Source: Gammaproteobacteria bacterium (lineage in GTDB: Bacteria > Pseudomonadota > Gammaproteobacteria > Ga0077536). Taken from it: a DNA stretch of 64,000 bases. The translations under genes were made by a program, and so were the position numbers. Of the stretch, positions 8,383-17,548 are shown in pieces. The DNA lies in contig JACKNH010000018.1 of assembly GCA_024234975.1 (NCBI GenBank), positions 1 to 64,000 on the forward strand, read 5' to 3'. Numbering within the stretch: position 1 is the first letter of the stretch; each line of letters begins with the position of its first letter. The notes under the pieces were generated by a model, which worked only from the letters and a program-made list of their open reading frames with translations, had not been told where the DNA came from and searched no databases.

Positions 8383-9306
8383 GTGGACGCAAGTCTTGAC
8401 GCAACGCTGATACTGAACCAGGCGTTGAATCAGCAGTATTTCGGAGTCTCCATCGCAACATTCGGCCGCTACACCTTGTTGATCATCATGTTCAACATGG
8501 GGCTGGCATTGCGCGGGCAGGATTTCACCTATCTCGCTACCAACCCCCGCGCAGTTGCCGTGGGTTTGTCCGGTCAGATTATTGTGCCACCGGCGGTGGC
8601 GCTGGCACTGCTGATGTTTTCACCGCCACCGGAGCTGGCGGTCGGCTTGATTCTGCTGGCGTGTTGCCCCGGTGCGGCAACGTCAAATTTCTTCAGCTAC
8701 CTGGCGCGCGGCGACATTGCATTGTCCGTCGTGCTGACGGCACTGAGCGGGTTCGTCGTGCTGTTCACGATGCCGCTACTGGTGAATACCGGGCTGCAAT
8801 TCGTTACTGGCGCTGGTTATGACATCACGTTGCCGGTATGGCGCACGATGCGCGAGATTCTGATTGCCGTCGTACTGCCGGTGGCTCTGGGCATGTGGAT
8901 ACGGGCCTATCTGCCGGAACGATTTACGACGCCGTTGCGTGTGATCGCCACCCGGATTTCATTCGCGTTCCTGATCGTCCTGGTAATACTGACGTTCGGC
9001 GGCATCTTCGACGAACTGCCGCGTCTGCTGATGCAATACGGCGCTTATGCGTTCGCGATGAATATCGCAGCCATGGTCATCGGCTACCTGATGGGCCGGG
9101 CAGGGGGGCTGACGGTCCGCCAACGCCGAACGGTGACGCTGGAAATCGGTGTGCAGAATTTTCTCGTCGGCATGACGTTGGCGTTGAATGTGCTGCACCA
9201 GCCGGTTTTTGTGGTGTTCCCGTTGATATACGTGTTCGCAATGTATGTGACGGCCTTCAGCTATATCGGTTGGTGCCATCTGCGGCCGGTGCCCGCGACG
9301 CAATAA
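8383..9306 (+). CDS. Bile acid:sodium symporter (BASS) family transporter
   Basis: A 307-residue membrane protein with about nine or ten hydrophobic helices. The BASS/ACR3 fold is supported by the early FNMGLALRGQDF segment, LACCPGAATSNFFSYLARGD (helix-breaking Pro/Gly region with the conserved Asn) and EIGVQNFLVGMTLALN (the second crossover motif). Relatives carry bile acids, pyruvate, pantothenate or other organic anions with sodium; the substrate here is unknown. The GTG at 8383 follows a purine-rich GAAGAGAGGG stretch; an ATG two bases earlier is out of frame and closes quickly. Confidence 0.82.
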   Translation: MDASLDATLILNQALNQQYFGVSIATFGRYTLLIIMFNMGLALRGQDFTYLATNPRAVAVGLSGQIIVPPAVALALLMFSPPPELAVGLILLACCPGAATSNFFSYLARGDIALSVVLTALSGFVVLFTMPLLVNTGLQFVTGAGYDITLPVWRTMREILIAVVLPVALGMWIRAYLPERFTTPLRVIATRISFAFLIVLVILTFGGIFDELPRLLMQYGAYAFAMNIAAMVIGYLMGRAGGLTVRQRRTVTLEIGVQNFLVGMTLALNVLHQPVFVVFPLIYVFAMYVTAFSYIGWCHLRPVPATQ

Positions 9307-9380
9307 GTCACTTGCTTCACAACCTGCGGCACGGTCGCTATGCTGGCGCCCGGTTTATCTCAGCTCCAGAGGTCAGCGAA

Positions 9381-10214
9381 ATGTCCAGTTTCACCATTAC
9401 AGGTCTGTTCAAGGCGCTAACATTTGCCGGGTTGTCGCTGGCGCTGTTTCCGGCGCAGGCGACATTCTCGCCTGATGCACCTACCGTACTTGTCACCGGC
9501 GCCAATCGTGGCATCGGCTTCGAACTGGCCAAACAGTATGCCGAAGCGGGCTGGAATGTCATTGCGACGACACGTCGCGGTGAGGGTGATCCCGGCCGGG
9601 CAGGCCTGGAGCAGGTCCAGCAGGGGCACCCCAATCTGCACATTGAACGCATCGACGTTACCAGCACCGAGATGATCAATGCGGTTGCCGACAAGTATCG
9701 TGACCAACCTCTGGATGTATTGATCAACAACGCCGCAGCCGTCGAAGCCACGTTCCAGGCCGACCTTGAGCAAGTCAATCAACCGTACAACGAGATCGAT
9801 TTCGACGCCGCAAGAATGGATTTCGACGTCAATGCACTGGGTCCGATGCGAATGGCCCAGGCGTTTATGGATCACGTCAAACGTTCAAAGCAGAAAAAGA
9901 TCATCAACGTGACTTCGTTCATCGGATCGTTCGGCCGCGGCATACCGACCGCAATGGGTATGAATTACGGTGCGAGTAAAGCGGCGCTGAACATGTATTC
10001 GTTGAAGCTGTCGCACGCGGTCAAACCCGACGGCGTCATCGTCGGTCTGGTCGAACCTATCCTGGTCGCCAGCAAGCCCGGTGTGGCGGACAATCCCATG
10101 GCCAAGCCGGTGCAGGATGAAGTCGCCAAACTGCGCAAGGTGATTGCTGACATCACGATGGAAACCAGCGGTCTCATCACCAATTTCTCCACGGGTGAAA
10201 TCGACCCCTACTGA
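9381..10214 (+). CDS. Short-chain dehydrogenase/reductase with N-terminal hydrophobic leader
   Basis: A 277-residue classical SDR. The Rossmann dinucleotide motif TGANRGIG is at about residues 39-46, the NNAA motif follows (DVLINNAAAVE), and the catalytic Ser-Tyr-Lys set is present (NVTSFIGSFG, then NYGASKAALN near residue 195). Unusually for a cytosolic family, it is preceded by about 28 residues resembling a secretion signal (ALTFAGLSLALFPAQATF). I infer possible export or membrane attachment; cofactor supply would then be a puzzle. The ATG at 9381 gives this leader. Substrate unknown. Confidence 0.8.
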   Translation: MSSFTITGLFKALTFAGLSLALFPAQATFSPDAPTVLVTGANRGIGFELAKQYAEAGWNVIATTRRGEGDPGRAGLEQVQQGHPNLHIERIDVTSTEMINAVADKYRDQPLDVLINNAAAVEATFQADLEQVNQPYNEIDFDAARMDFDVNALGPMRMAQAFMDHVKRSKQKKIINVTSFIGSFGRGIPTAMGMNYGASKAALNMYSLKLSHAVKPDGVIVGLVEPILVASKPGVADNPMAKPVQDEVAKLRKVIADITMETSGLITNFSTGEIDPY

Positions 10215-10230
10215 CCTTTCTTCGCGCTGA

Positions 10231-10263
10231 GCGGCCGCGGGCAGCCAGACTGCCCGCGGCCGC
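10231..10263 (+). terminator. Very stable GC hairpin after the SDR gene
   Basis: A 14-base perfect stem (GCGGCCGCGGGCAG and its complement) with a 5-base loop begins 17 bases after the stop codon. No T tract follows, so intrinsic termination is plausible but unproven. Confidence 0.45.
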
Positions 10264-10484
10264 CTGCGCGCCATTCCCCCGGCCGGACCCTGCGGGTAAT
10301 CGCGCCGCCTGGGCGTCTTACGCGGGGATCCCGCTGGGCCCTGGACAAGCCCTCCTTTTCTGCATCGAGCATCAGCGCCCTCCCGCGCACAAAGTCGGGT
10401 TATTCCCCGCCTCATATCCGGGTTCCTGCTTGCAAATGCAACTTCATGGAAACGCTTTCGTGTCGTTGCGACAACAAGCGCCGG

Positions 10485-10513
10485 TTGACTATCAAAATAC
10501 GAACTCTTATTCT
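10485..10513 (+). promoter_or_regulatory. Candidate sigma-70 promoter for sulfatase/TonB receptor genes
   Basis: TTGACT at 10485-10490, a 17-base AT-rich spacer and TATTCT at 10508-10513, about 130 bases before the sulfatase start in an otherwise GC-rich region. Confidence 0.5.
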
Positions 10514-10643
10514 GTTCTTGGATTGTAGTGCGACTGACACGTTATGCAGGCCTCGCTGTTGCCTGCCGCAGCCCGCAGGCCACACCGGGGCTTCGCAGGA
10601 CGGATAATGCGCGTCTGTCCGCACTTACAAAGGGGAAGATTTC

Positions 10644-12323
10644 GTGTCGCGATTGAATTCAATTACTCGTACAACCGCAGGGCTGTTGGCCGGTCTGCTG
10701 GCGGCCTGCAACCCGTCACCCAACGACAACGCGGCGGAAGCCACCGCCGGCGCCGTGGCCACAGTGGCGCAACCGGCTGTGGCGCGGCCGAACCTGCTGC
10801 TGATCGTCGCTGATGACCTCGGCTATGGCGATCTGGGCATCTTCGGCAGCGAAATCCCGACACCGAATATCGATGAACTGGCACGCGGCGGCATGCTGCT
10901 GACGAACTTCCACAGCGCAATGACCTGCTCGCCCACCCGCTCGATGCTGTTGTCGGGTACTGACAGCCACCTCGCCGGCCTGGGAGTGATGGGGCCACCC
11001 ACCAATCCGGTTCAACAAGGGCAACCGGGGTACGAAGGGTTTCTGAATTTCCGCGTGGCGAGTATGGCGGACCTGCTGAAGGATGCCGGATATCACACCT
11101 ACATGACGGGCAAGTGGCATCTCGGGTCGACAGTGGAAACCGGCCCGCGCGCGCGTGGGTTTGAGCAGTCCTTCGTATCCATGGACGGCGCCAGCCATCT
11201 GGGTGGCCTGTCATGGAACGGTCCGGGTCTTGCGCCGTATCGTGACGGAGATCAGATGGTCACCGTCAGTGAGGATTTCTACACGACGCGTTTCTATACC
11301 GAGCGCATGCTCGATTACATCGAGTCCAACCGTGGCGATGGCAAACCGTTCTTCGCCTACCTGGCTTACACCGCGCCGCATTGGCCCCTACAGGCGCCGC
11401 GGGATTCGATTGCGAAGTTCAGCGGCTGGTACGACGACGGATACGAAGCGTTGTATCAGCGACGTCTGGCACGGATGAAGGAACTCGGTTACGTGCCGGC
11501 GGATTCATCCGGCATACCGCCAGTTGAAGATCAGCCGACCTGGGAATCGTTGAACGCCGATGAGCAGCGTGCAGAAGCGCGCAAGATGGAAATCTACGCC
11601 GCCATGGTCAGCGATCTCGATCACTACGTGGGCGAGGTCATTGCCTACCTGAAGTCGGTCGGCGAGTTCGACAACACCTTCATCATGTTCATGTCCGACA
11701 ACGGCGCCGAGGCCGTGCGCCGTGATTTGGCGGCGCCGCTGAATGACTGGGTCGCAACCTGCTGCGACAACGCCTACGAAAACCTTGGCAACGGCGATTC
11801 CTACATCATGTACGGCCCGAACTGGGCTCGCGCCAGCATCGTTGCGTTCCGTCGCGCCAAGGGCACGGGGTTCGAAGGCGGCATTCACGTTCCGGCATTC
11901 GCACGCTACCCCGGCATGGTCCCGGCCGGAATCCGCAGCGATCAATTCAGTACGGTGATGGATGTTCTGCCGACGCTGCTGTCACTGGCCGGTACTGAAC
12001 ACCCCGGGACCAGCTATCGCGGCCAGAGCGTGTTGCCGGTCAAAGGCAGCTCCATGCTGCCCATGCTGCGCGATCCCGCCGTTGCCGTGCATGGTGATGA
12101 CACATATACCGGATGGGAACTGTACGGCCACCGCGGCGTTCGCCACGGGGACTGGAAACTCGTCTGGGACGGCGCGCAAGGCAAGAACGCGACATGGTTG
12201 TTGTTCAACCTCGCCGATGACCCGCAGGAACAGCACGACCTCGCCAGCGCCGAGCCTGCCCGGCTGCAGGAAATGATCGGCTACTGGGATCGATATCACG
12301 AAGAAAACGGTTTACGGCCGTAG
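10644..12323 (+). CDS. Sulfatase (formylglycine-dependent, S1 family), predicted lipoprotein
   Basis: A 559-residue arylsulfatase-like enzyme. The maturation motif CSPTR is at residues 95-99; its Cys is converted to formylglycine by a separate maturase in this family. Metal ligands are visible in LLIVADDLGYGDLG (DD near residues 57-58) and MSDNGAEAVRRD; MTGKWHLGS is also characteristic. The N-terminus has a lipobox (GLLAAC, Cys22), so the protein is predicted to be lipid-anchored in the envelope. GTG 10644 is preceded by AGGGGAAG. The TonB receptor starts 59 bases downstream, suggesting one transcript for uptake and desulfation of an organic sulfate; the substrate is unknown. Confidence 0.92.
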   Translation: MSRLNSITRTTAGLLAGLLAACNPSPNDNAAEATAGAVATVAQPAVARPNLLLIVADDLGYGDLGIFGSEIPTPNIDELARGGMLLTNFHSAMTCSPTRSMLLSGTDSHLAGLGVMGPPTNPVQQGQPGYEGFLNFRVASMADLLKDAGYHTYMTGKWHLGSTVETGPRARGFEQSFVSMDGASHLGGLSWNGPGLAPYRDGDQMVTVSEDFYTTRFYTERMLDYIESNRGDGKPFFAYLAYTAPHWPLQAPRDSIAKFSGWYDDGYEALYQRRLARMKELGYVPADSSGIPPVEDQPTWESLNADEQRAEARKMEIYAAMVSDLDHYVGEVIAYLKSVGEFDNTFIMFMSDNGAEAVRRDLAAPLNDWVATCCDNAYENLGNGDSYIMYGPNWARASIVAFRRAKGTGFEGGIHVPAFARYPGMVPAGIRSDQFSTVMDVLPTLLSLAGTEHPGTSYRGQSVLPVKGSSMLPMLRDPAVAVHGDDTYTGWELYGHRGVRHGDWKLVWDGAQGKNATWLLFNLADDPQEQHDLASAEPARLQEMIGYWDRYHEENGLRP

Positions 12324-12381
12324 GCAGCGGCCTTCCGCGTTACAACGCACCAACCATGTCCAGCAACGAGGGGATTGTCAT

Positions 12382-15300
12382 ATGAGTAAGGACAGCATCA
12401 GGCGTCGTCTGCGATCCAGACGGTACGCACGGCAACCGCTGTATTTCGCGATCAGTGCGGTGTTGGGGACCGCATCGGCCGCGGTGGCAGCGCAGGATCA
12501 GGCGGATGAGATCTTTGTCACCGGCTCGCGCATTCAACAGACAGGAATGCAGACGCCGACACCGGTGACAGCCGTGCAGGCGGATGAACTGCAGGCGATG
12601 GCGCCCGGCAACATGGTGGAAGGTTTGAGCCAGTTGCCGCAGTTCTTCGGTAATCAGTCGGTGGCCAACACCGCACCCAGCTGGTTCACCCGCGGTGGCT
12701 ACGGCAACCTGGATCTGCGCGGGCTGGGCATCAATCGCACGCTGACCTTGCTAAATGGCCGCCGCGTGATTTCCTCCACCGCTTTTGGCGGCGTCGATGT
12801 CAACGTGATCCCCGAATCGATGATCCGCAGCGTTGAATCCGTGACCGGCGGTGCATCCGCGGCCTACGGTACCGACGCCGTAGCGGGCGTCGTCAACTTC
12901 ATACTCGATACCGATTTCACCGGCTTTGACGCCCATGTACAGGGCGGCACCACCTCGCGGGGTGATGCGGATAACTATGAAGTTTCGGTCGCCTTCGGGG
13001 CGGATATCGGCGAGCGCGCTCACGTGCTGGTTGCCGCGGAGTATTACGATCAGGACGGCGTCATCGGCTACGACGATCGCGATTGGTACCAGGCGTGGGG
13101 TACCGTGCCCGACGCCAATGGCATGTTGTTGATTCGGCCGCAGGTCGTATCGCGTAATTCCAGTTTCGATGGCGTTATCTTCGCCCCAGGATCGGCGCTG
13201 AACGGTTACCAGTTCCAATCGGACGGATCGGTCACGCCGTTTGTTTCCAGTGACACTTTCTCCGGCACCATAGGTACGCCACCGGCGCGCCAGTCCATCG
13301 TCAACGGTGGCAGTGGCACGGATCTCGGACAGAATGCCACGCTTTATCCCGACAACGCGCGCGACAGCATTTTTGCCTATCTGGATTATGACCTGACCGA
13401 CGACCTGACGGTCTTCGGCCAATACATTCGTGGTTCGAACCGCACCTTCCGCAAAGGCCCGCCGCTGGCGTCGTTCCAGGGCACGCCGACCGCGATCACC
13501 ATCTTCCAGGACAACGCGTTCCTGCCCGATGCCGTGCGCCAGACCATGGTCAACGAGAACCTCGCGTCATTCACGCTGCGGCGTACCGGCAGCGATGCTG
13601 ATCTCGCCGCCGACATGGGCCAGCGTGACAGCAGCACGATGAATTCCGGCACGGTGGGTTTCTCGTGGGATATCGACAACGGCGGCATGCTCGATGGCTG
13701 GTCGGTTGACGGTTATTACCAGTACGGCGAAAACAGCCGGACCTGGGACCAGACCGGTCTGCGCGTCGATCGCATTCATGCCGCAGTTGACGCGGTGGTC
13801 GACCCCAACACCGGCGCCACCGTCTGCCGCACGTCGCTGTTTCAGGCGACCTGGATGGATGATCGCTTCGCCGGCTGCGTACCGTTGAACCTGTTCGGCC
13901 GCGGCAATGCATCAGCGGGCGCGGTGGATTGGGTGATCGGCAATGAGCCGGGCCAGTCCATCTCAACACCATTATTCTTTGCCGACACCGGTTTCGACCT
14001 GGGTGAAACCGAGACCTATACCTCGGTGGAAGCCAAGCGCAACATCACCACGATGAAACAGCATCTGTTCGAACTGTCCGCCAACGGTGAGATCTGGGAG
14101 GGGTTCGGCGCGGGCGCCGTATCGCTGGCGGTCGGTGGTTCGTACCGGGAGGAAAAAATCCGCCAGGTCGTGCATGACTCGACGAACCTGTCATCCGATC
14201 ACACCAGCGGGCACCCCGTGCTGTGTAACGGTGATCCTGAAGCCGTTGCCGCAGGCTTGCGCGGTGTCAGCGGGCCCGATTGCGCCAACACCGTGGGTAT
14301 CCAGTACTCCAAGGTCTCCAACATCCAGGGCAAGATCAGCGTGACCGAGTTGTTCGCCGAAACCCTGGTGCCCTTGATCGCCGAGCAGGACTTCATGAAG
14401 TTGATGACGTTGAACCTGTCGGCCCGCTGGGCGGACTACACCGGCAGCGGTAGCATCTGGGCCTACAAGGGTGGCCTCGATGCGCAGATGACCGATGACT
14501 TCCGCCTGCGTGGTACGTACTCGCGCGACGTGCGCGCCGCCAACCTGTCAGAGCGTTACGACAAGACCGGTGGCGTCGCGACAATCACCGATGCACGCTA
14601 CCCGGGCGACGGCCCGTACAATGTCACGCGGTTCTCCGGTGGCAACCCCGCTGTCCGGCCGGAAAAGGCCGATACGTTCACTGTCGGCTTCGTCTACCAG
14701 CCATCATTCGTCGAAGGCTTGTCGATGTCGCTCGACTGGTACAAGGTCAAGATCAAGGGTGCTATCGGCCAGCTTGGTACACAAGCGGTGGCCGACCAGT
14801 GCGAAGCCGGCGCTGCTGACCTGTGTTCACTGGTGACACGTGATTCAGTAACGGATCGGCTGATTCTCGTTGGCGATGTCTTCGTCAACGTCGACAAGTA
14901 CATCGTCAGCGGTATCGACCTGGAACTGGCGTTCCGCCGTGACATCACCTTGTTCGGTGGCAACGAGGAATTCCTGCAGGCCCGCTTGTTCGCATCCTGG
15001 CTGGATGAGAACTCACAGCAGCTTTCCGGCGCCGCCAAGATCGACCGCGCAGGACAGACGGGTCTGCAGCAATCGGATGGCGTCGCCTACGCGCTGCCGG
15101 AATACAAGCTGACCGGCAACATCTCCTACAGCTACGGTCCGTTCACCACGTTCCTGCAAGGACGCTATATCGACAGCGGTACGATGCAGAACTCACTGGT
15201 GGAAGGGGTCAACATCGAGAGCAATCATGTCGCTTCCGCGTTCTACATGGATCTGCGTCTGAGCTATTCGTATGACCTGCCCAGGGGCGGTACCGTCGAG

Positions 15301-15450
15301 TTGTACGGCACCGTCACCAACCTGCTGGACGAAGACCCGCCGGTCACGCCTTATTACGGCGTGTTCGGAGGTTTCGCCACGCAGACCAACTCGGCGCTTT
15401 TCGACATGCTGGGCCGGCGTTACGTGGCCGGGGTGCATGTGAAGTACTGA
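12382..15450 (+). CDS. TonB-dependent outer-membrane receptor
   Basis: A 1,022-residue outer-membrane receptor. It has a signal sequence ending near AAVAAQ, a TonB-box-like DEIFVTGSR around residue 43, a plug domain (the PTPVTAVQADEL to SVTGGASAAYGTDAVAGVVNFIL stretch) and a long beta-barrel with the usual C-terminal strand ending in YVAGVHVKY. The size and VTGSRI start resemble the large oligosaccharide/organic-ligand receptors common in Sphingomonas- and Alteromonas-like bacteria. It lies immediately after the sulfatase, which suggests uptake of a sulfated compound. A strong terminator follows. Confidence 0.93.
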   Translation: MSKDSIRRRLRSRRYARQPLYFAISAVLGTASAAVAAQDQADEIFVTGSRIQQTGMQTPTPVTAVQADELQAMAPGNMVEGLSQLPQFFGNQSVANTAPSWFTRGGYGNLDLRGLGINRTLTLLNGRRVISSTAFGGVDVNVIPESMIRSVESVTGGASAAYGTDAVAGVVNFILDTDFTGFDAHVQGGTTSRGDADNYEVSVAFGADIGERAHVLVAAEYYDQDGVIGYDDRDWYQAWGTVPDANGMLLIRPQVVSRNSSFDGVIFAPGSALNGYQFQSDGSVTPFVSSDTFSGTIGTPPARQSIVNGGSGTDLGQNATLYPDNARDSIFAYLDYDLTDDLTVFGQYIRGSNRTFRKGPPLASFQGTPTAITIFQDNAFLPDAVRQTMVNENLASFTLRRTGSDADLAADMGQRDSSTMNSGTVGFSWDIDNGGMLDGWSVDGYYQYGENSRTWDQTGLRVDRIHAAVDAVVDPNTGATVCRTSLFQATWMDDRFAGCVPLNLFGRGNASAGAVDWVIGNEPGQSISTPLFFADTGFDLGETETYTSVEAKRNITTMKQHLFELSANGEIWEGFGAGAVSLAVGGSYREEKIRQVVHDSTNLSSDHTSGHPVLCNGDPEAVAAGLRGVSGPDCANTVGIQYSKVSNIQGKISVTELFAETLVPLIAEQDFMKLMTLNLSARWADYTGSGSIWAYKGGLDAQMTDDFRLRGTYSRDVRAANLSERYDKTGGVATITDARYPGDGPYNVTRFSGGNPAVRPEKADTFTVGFVYQPSFVEGLSMSLDWYKVKIKGAIGQLGTQAVADQCEAGAADLCSLVTRDSVTDRLILVGDVFVNVDKYIVSGIDLELAFRRDITLFGGNEEFLQARLFASWLDENSQQLSGAAKIDRAGQTGLQQSDGVAYALPEYKLTGNISYSYGPFTTFLQGRYIDSGTMQNSLVEGVNIESNHVASAFYMDLRLSYSYDLPRGGTVELYGTVTNLLDEDPPVTPYYGVFGGFATQTNSALFDMLGRRYVAGVHVKY

Positions 15451-15474
15451 GCCGTCGTTGCTTGTCTGAAATCA

Positions 15475-15506
15475 GGGCGGCCGTTCGCACGGCCGCCCTT
15501 TTTTTT
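15475..15506 (+). terminator. Rho-independent terminator after TonB receptor
   Basis: Stem GGGCGGCCGT / ACGGCCGCCC with a 4-base loop and a run of eight T (15499-15506). Confidence 0.92.
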
Positions 15507-15599
15507 CGCGCGCTGGAATTTCTGCGGTATCATCCGACGGACTCAAGCAGGTGATTGCCTGCGCCCCAGTTCGTGGAAAGCCAAGTCAACGACACCGCC

Positions 15600-16259
15600 A
15601 TGACCGAAACCTCGCAGGTCGAACAGACGACGCCGGATCGCCGGATCCATCAGAAGCGAAGCCAGAAAACCTACGAAAAGCTGGTTGAAACAGGGTTCGC
15701 GCTACTGCAGGAACGCGAGTTTGACGATATCTCGATTGCGGAACTCGTACGGGAAGCCGGCTATTCTGTCGGTGCGTTCTATGCGAGGTTTCACAGCAAG
15801 GATGAATACTTCAACGCGTTGATCGCGCATCACCTTGCAGACCGCGCGGCGGTGCGCGGAAAACTCATCAGGACATTGACGCCGGAAAACCTGCTGGAAG
15901 GACTGGTCGAGAACCTCGCGACCTACTTCTGGGAGCATCGCGGTTTCTGGCGTGCAGCGCTCAAGCGCAGCATGCGCGACCCGGAGTTCTGGACCCCTCT
16001 GCGGGCGTCATCAGGCCGACTGGCCACTGAACTTGTACAAAGGATCAGTTCCATCGTCGGACGTCCCTTGTCGGAGCACGAGGAGACCAACGTCCGCTTC
16101 TCCTGCCAGATAGTCCTCGGCACCATAAATAACACCATCATCAATCGCCCCGGGCCGATCTTTCTCGGCCAGCGCGAGTTCATCGATCACCTCGCGCGGG
16201 CGATGCGCCTGGTCAGTAACTACGACGAACTGCTTGCGGGCGCCCGAGCCAACCGCTAG
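15600..16259 (+). CDS. TetR/AcrR-family transcriptional regulator
   Basis: A protein of about 219 residues. The N-terminal helix-turn-helix is of TetR type: TYEKLVETGFALLQEREFDDISIAELVREAG, then YSVGAFYARFHSKDEYF, the characteristic recognition-helix region. The C-terminal two thirds are the helical ligand domain and not diagnostic. ATG 15600 is the first ATG in a frame that also allows GTG 15573 or TTG 15555; none has a convincing ribosome-binding site. It lies 150 bases after the TonB receptor and before a secreted SnoaL-like protein, so it could control either; ligand unknown. Confidence 0.85.
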   Translation: MTETSQVEQTTPDRRIHQKRSQKTYEKLVETGFALLQEREFDDISIAELVREAGYSVGAFYARFHSKDEYFNALIAHHLADRAAVRGKLIRTLTPENLLEGLVENLATYFWEHRGFWRAALKRSMRDPEFWTPLRASSGRLATELVQRISSIVGRPLSEHEETNVRFSCQIVLGTINNTIINRPGPIFLGQREFIDHLARAMRLVSNYDELLAGARANR

Positions 16260-16364
16260 CGGACCCTCGCAGCAATGAGTCCAGGCACGCGTGCCGCAGT
16301 GCACGATTGCGAAATCACAGCGTCGAACTTAGCCTGACCGCTCATAACAAATATGGGGGAGAGC

Positions 16365-17339
16365 ATGGTTATCAGGACGTTTATCAAGGCGTTGGCCATC
16401 GTACTGGTCGCCTGGGCGGTCGGTATGATGCTGGCAGCCAACCGCGCGCAGGCGCAGGAGTATTCCCAATACAAGGTCCAATGTGGACAGGCATGCCTGG
16501 AAGGCTTCGCCGATCTCTACCTGACGGCGCTGGTTGAACGCGATCCGTCACTGGCGCCGCTTGCCCCGGATGTGCGTTTCACGGAAAACGGTTCGCAGCT
16601 CGCGATAGGCGATGCACTATGGGCCACGGCCACCGGTATCGGGGCCAACAAACTGGTGTTCACCGATCCCGCCTCCGGCGGGATCGCCATCTACGCAGCG
16701 ATTACCGAAAACGGCATGCCGTCGATGTTCGCGGCACGTCTCAAAGTCGAACACCGCGAGATCACCGAAATTGAAACCTCTGTTCTGCGGCGCAACGATG
16801 GCGATGCCGCCATGGCGACGTTCGCCCAGGTGCGGCCCATCTGGCGCCAGACGGTTCCGGCCGGGCAGCGCGTCGGACGCCAGGCGTTGATGGATATCGC
16901 GGATTCGTATTTTGAAGGCATTACGCAGGGCAGGGGGGACATCACGCCGTTCGATAACCAGTGCGTCAGGTTCGAAAACGGCGGCCAGATGACCGGGCGG
17001 ACCGACAGCGAAGCACGGGAAATCCAGCGCATGGGCTGCCAGGCGCAGTTCGCAACCGGCATTCTGAAATTTGTGACAACGATCTCCGACCGTCGCTACC
17101 TGGTAGTCGACGAGGAACAGCAGGTGGTGATGGCCATTGTCATGTTCAACCACAAGGGCAATGTCGACACCGTGAAAATGAGCAATGGCGAAACCTTCAC
17201 CGTGTCCGGGCCATTCCGCCGGCCGATGAGCTTCCTGATTTTTGAAGCGTTCAAGGTGGTGGATGGCCGGATCCGGCAGATTGAAGCCACCGTCGCCAAC
17301 GTCCCTTACCGCATGCATCCCGGTTGGCCCGCACCCTGA
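16365..17339 (+). CDS. Secreted SnoaL-like/DUF8021-type protein
   Basis: A 324-residue protein with a signal sequence (AIVLVAWAVGMMLAANRAQAQ). Two regions look like NTF2/SnoaL-type folds: residues about 40-140 (FADLYLTALVERDPSLAPLAP and the following RFTENG strand) and about 170-290 (DIADSYFEGITQG, PFDNQCVRFENGGQMTG). The CxRxENG-type stretch recalls DUF8021 proteins; assignment rests on pattern memory. The ATG at 16365 was preferred over 16353 because GGGGGAGAG sits just upstream. SnoaL-like proteins are often hydratases, isomerases or cyclases, but no active site can be fixed here. Confidence 0.65.
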   Translation: MVIRTFIKALAIVLVAWAVGMMLAANRAQAQEYSQYKVQCGQACLEGFADLYLTALVERDPSLAPLAPDVRFTENGSQLAIGDALWATATGIGANKLVFTDPASGGIAIYAAITENGMPSMFAARLKVEHREITEIETSVLRRNDGDAAMATFAQVRPIWRQTVPAGQRVGRQALMDIADSYFEGITQGRGDITPFDNQCVRFENGGQMTGRTDSEAREIQRMGCQAQFATGILKFVTTISDRRYLVVDEEQQVVMAIVMFNHKGNVDTVKMSNGETFTVSGPFRRPMSFLIFEAFKVVDGRIRQIEATVANVPYRMHPGWPAP

Positions 17340-17548
17340 GCGGCGCAGTACGCAAGCTACCCGCGACCTGATACCTCGGCTGAATCCTTTGCCCCGCAGC
17401 TGACTGCTACCGACGGCGCGGCCCCGGCTGCACAACATCAGTGCATGCTGCGGCCGCGCCGATTCCCGCCTGTTCAGTCAAGTTTTCTGTTCCGCCGCCG
17501 ACGTTTCCCCGTAACAACAAAAAAACAATCGTTATACCCGAGGGACTC

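Larger units (their letters stand above)
10215..10643. other. Intergenic region of about 430 bases; no gene seen
   Basis: No convincing coding frame on either strand. It holds the hairpin at 10231-10263 after the SDR gene and a promoter-like pair at 10485-10513 ahead of the sulfatase, listed separately. The rest is GC-rich and unassigned. Confidence 0.5.
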
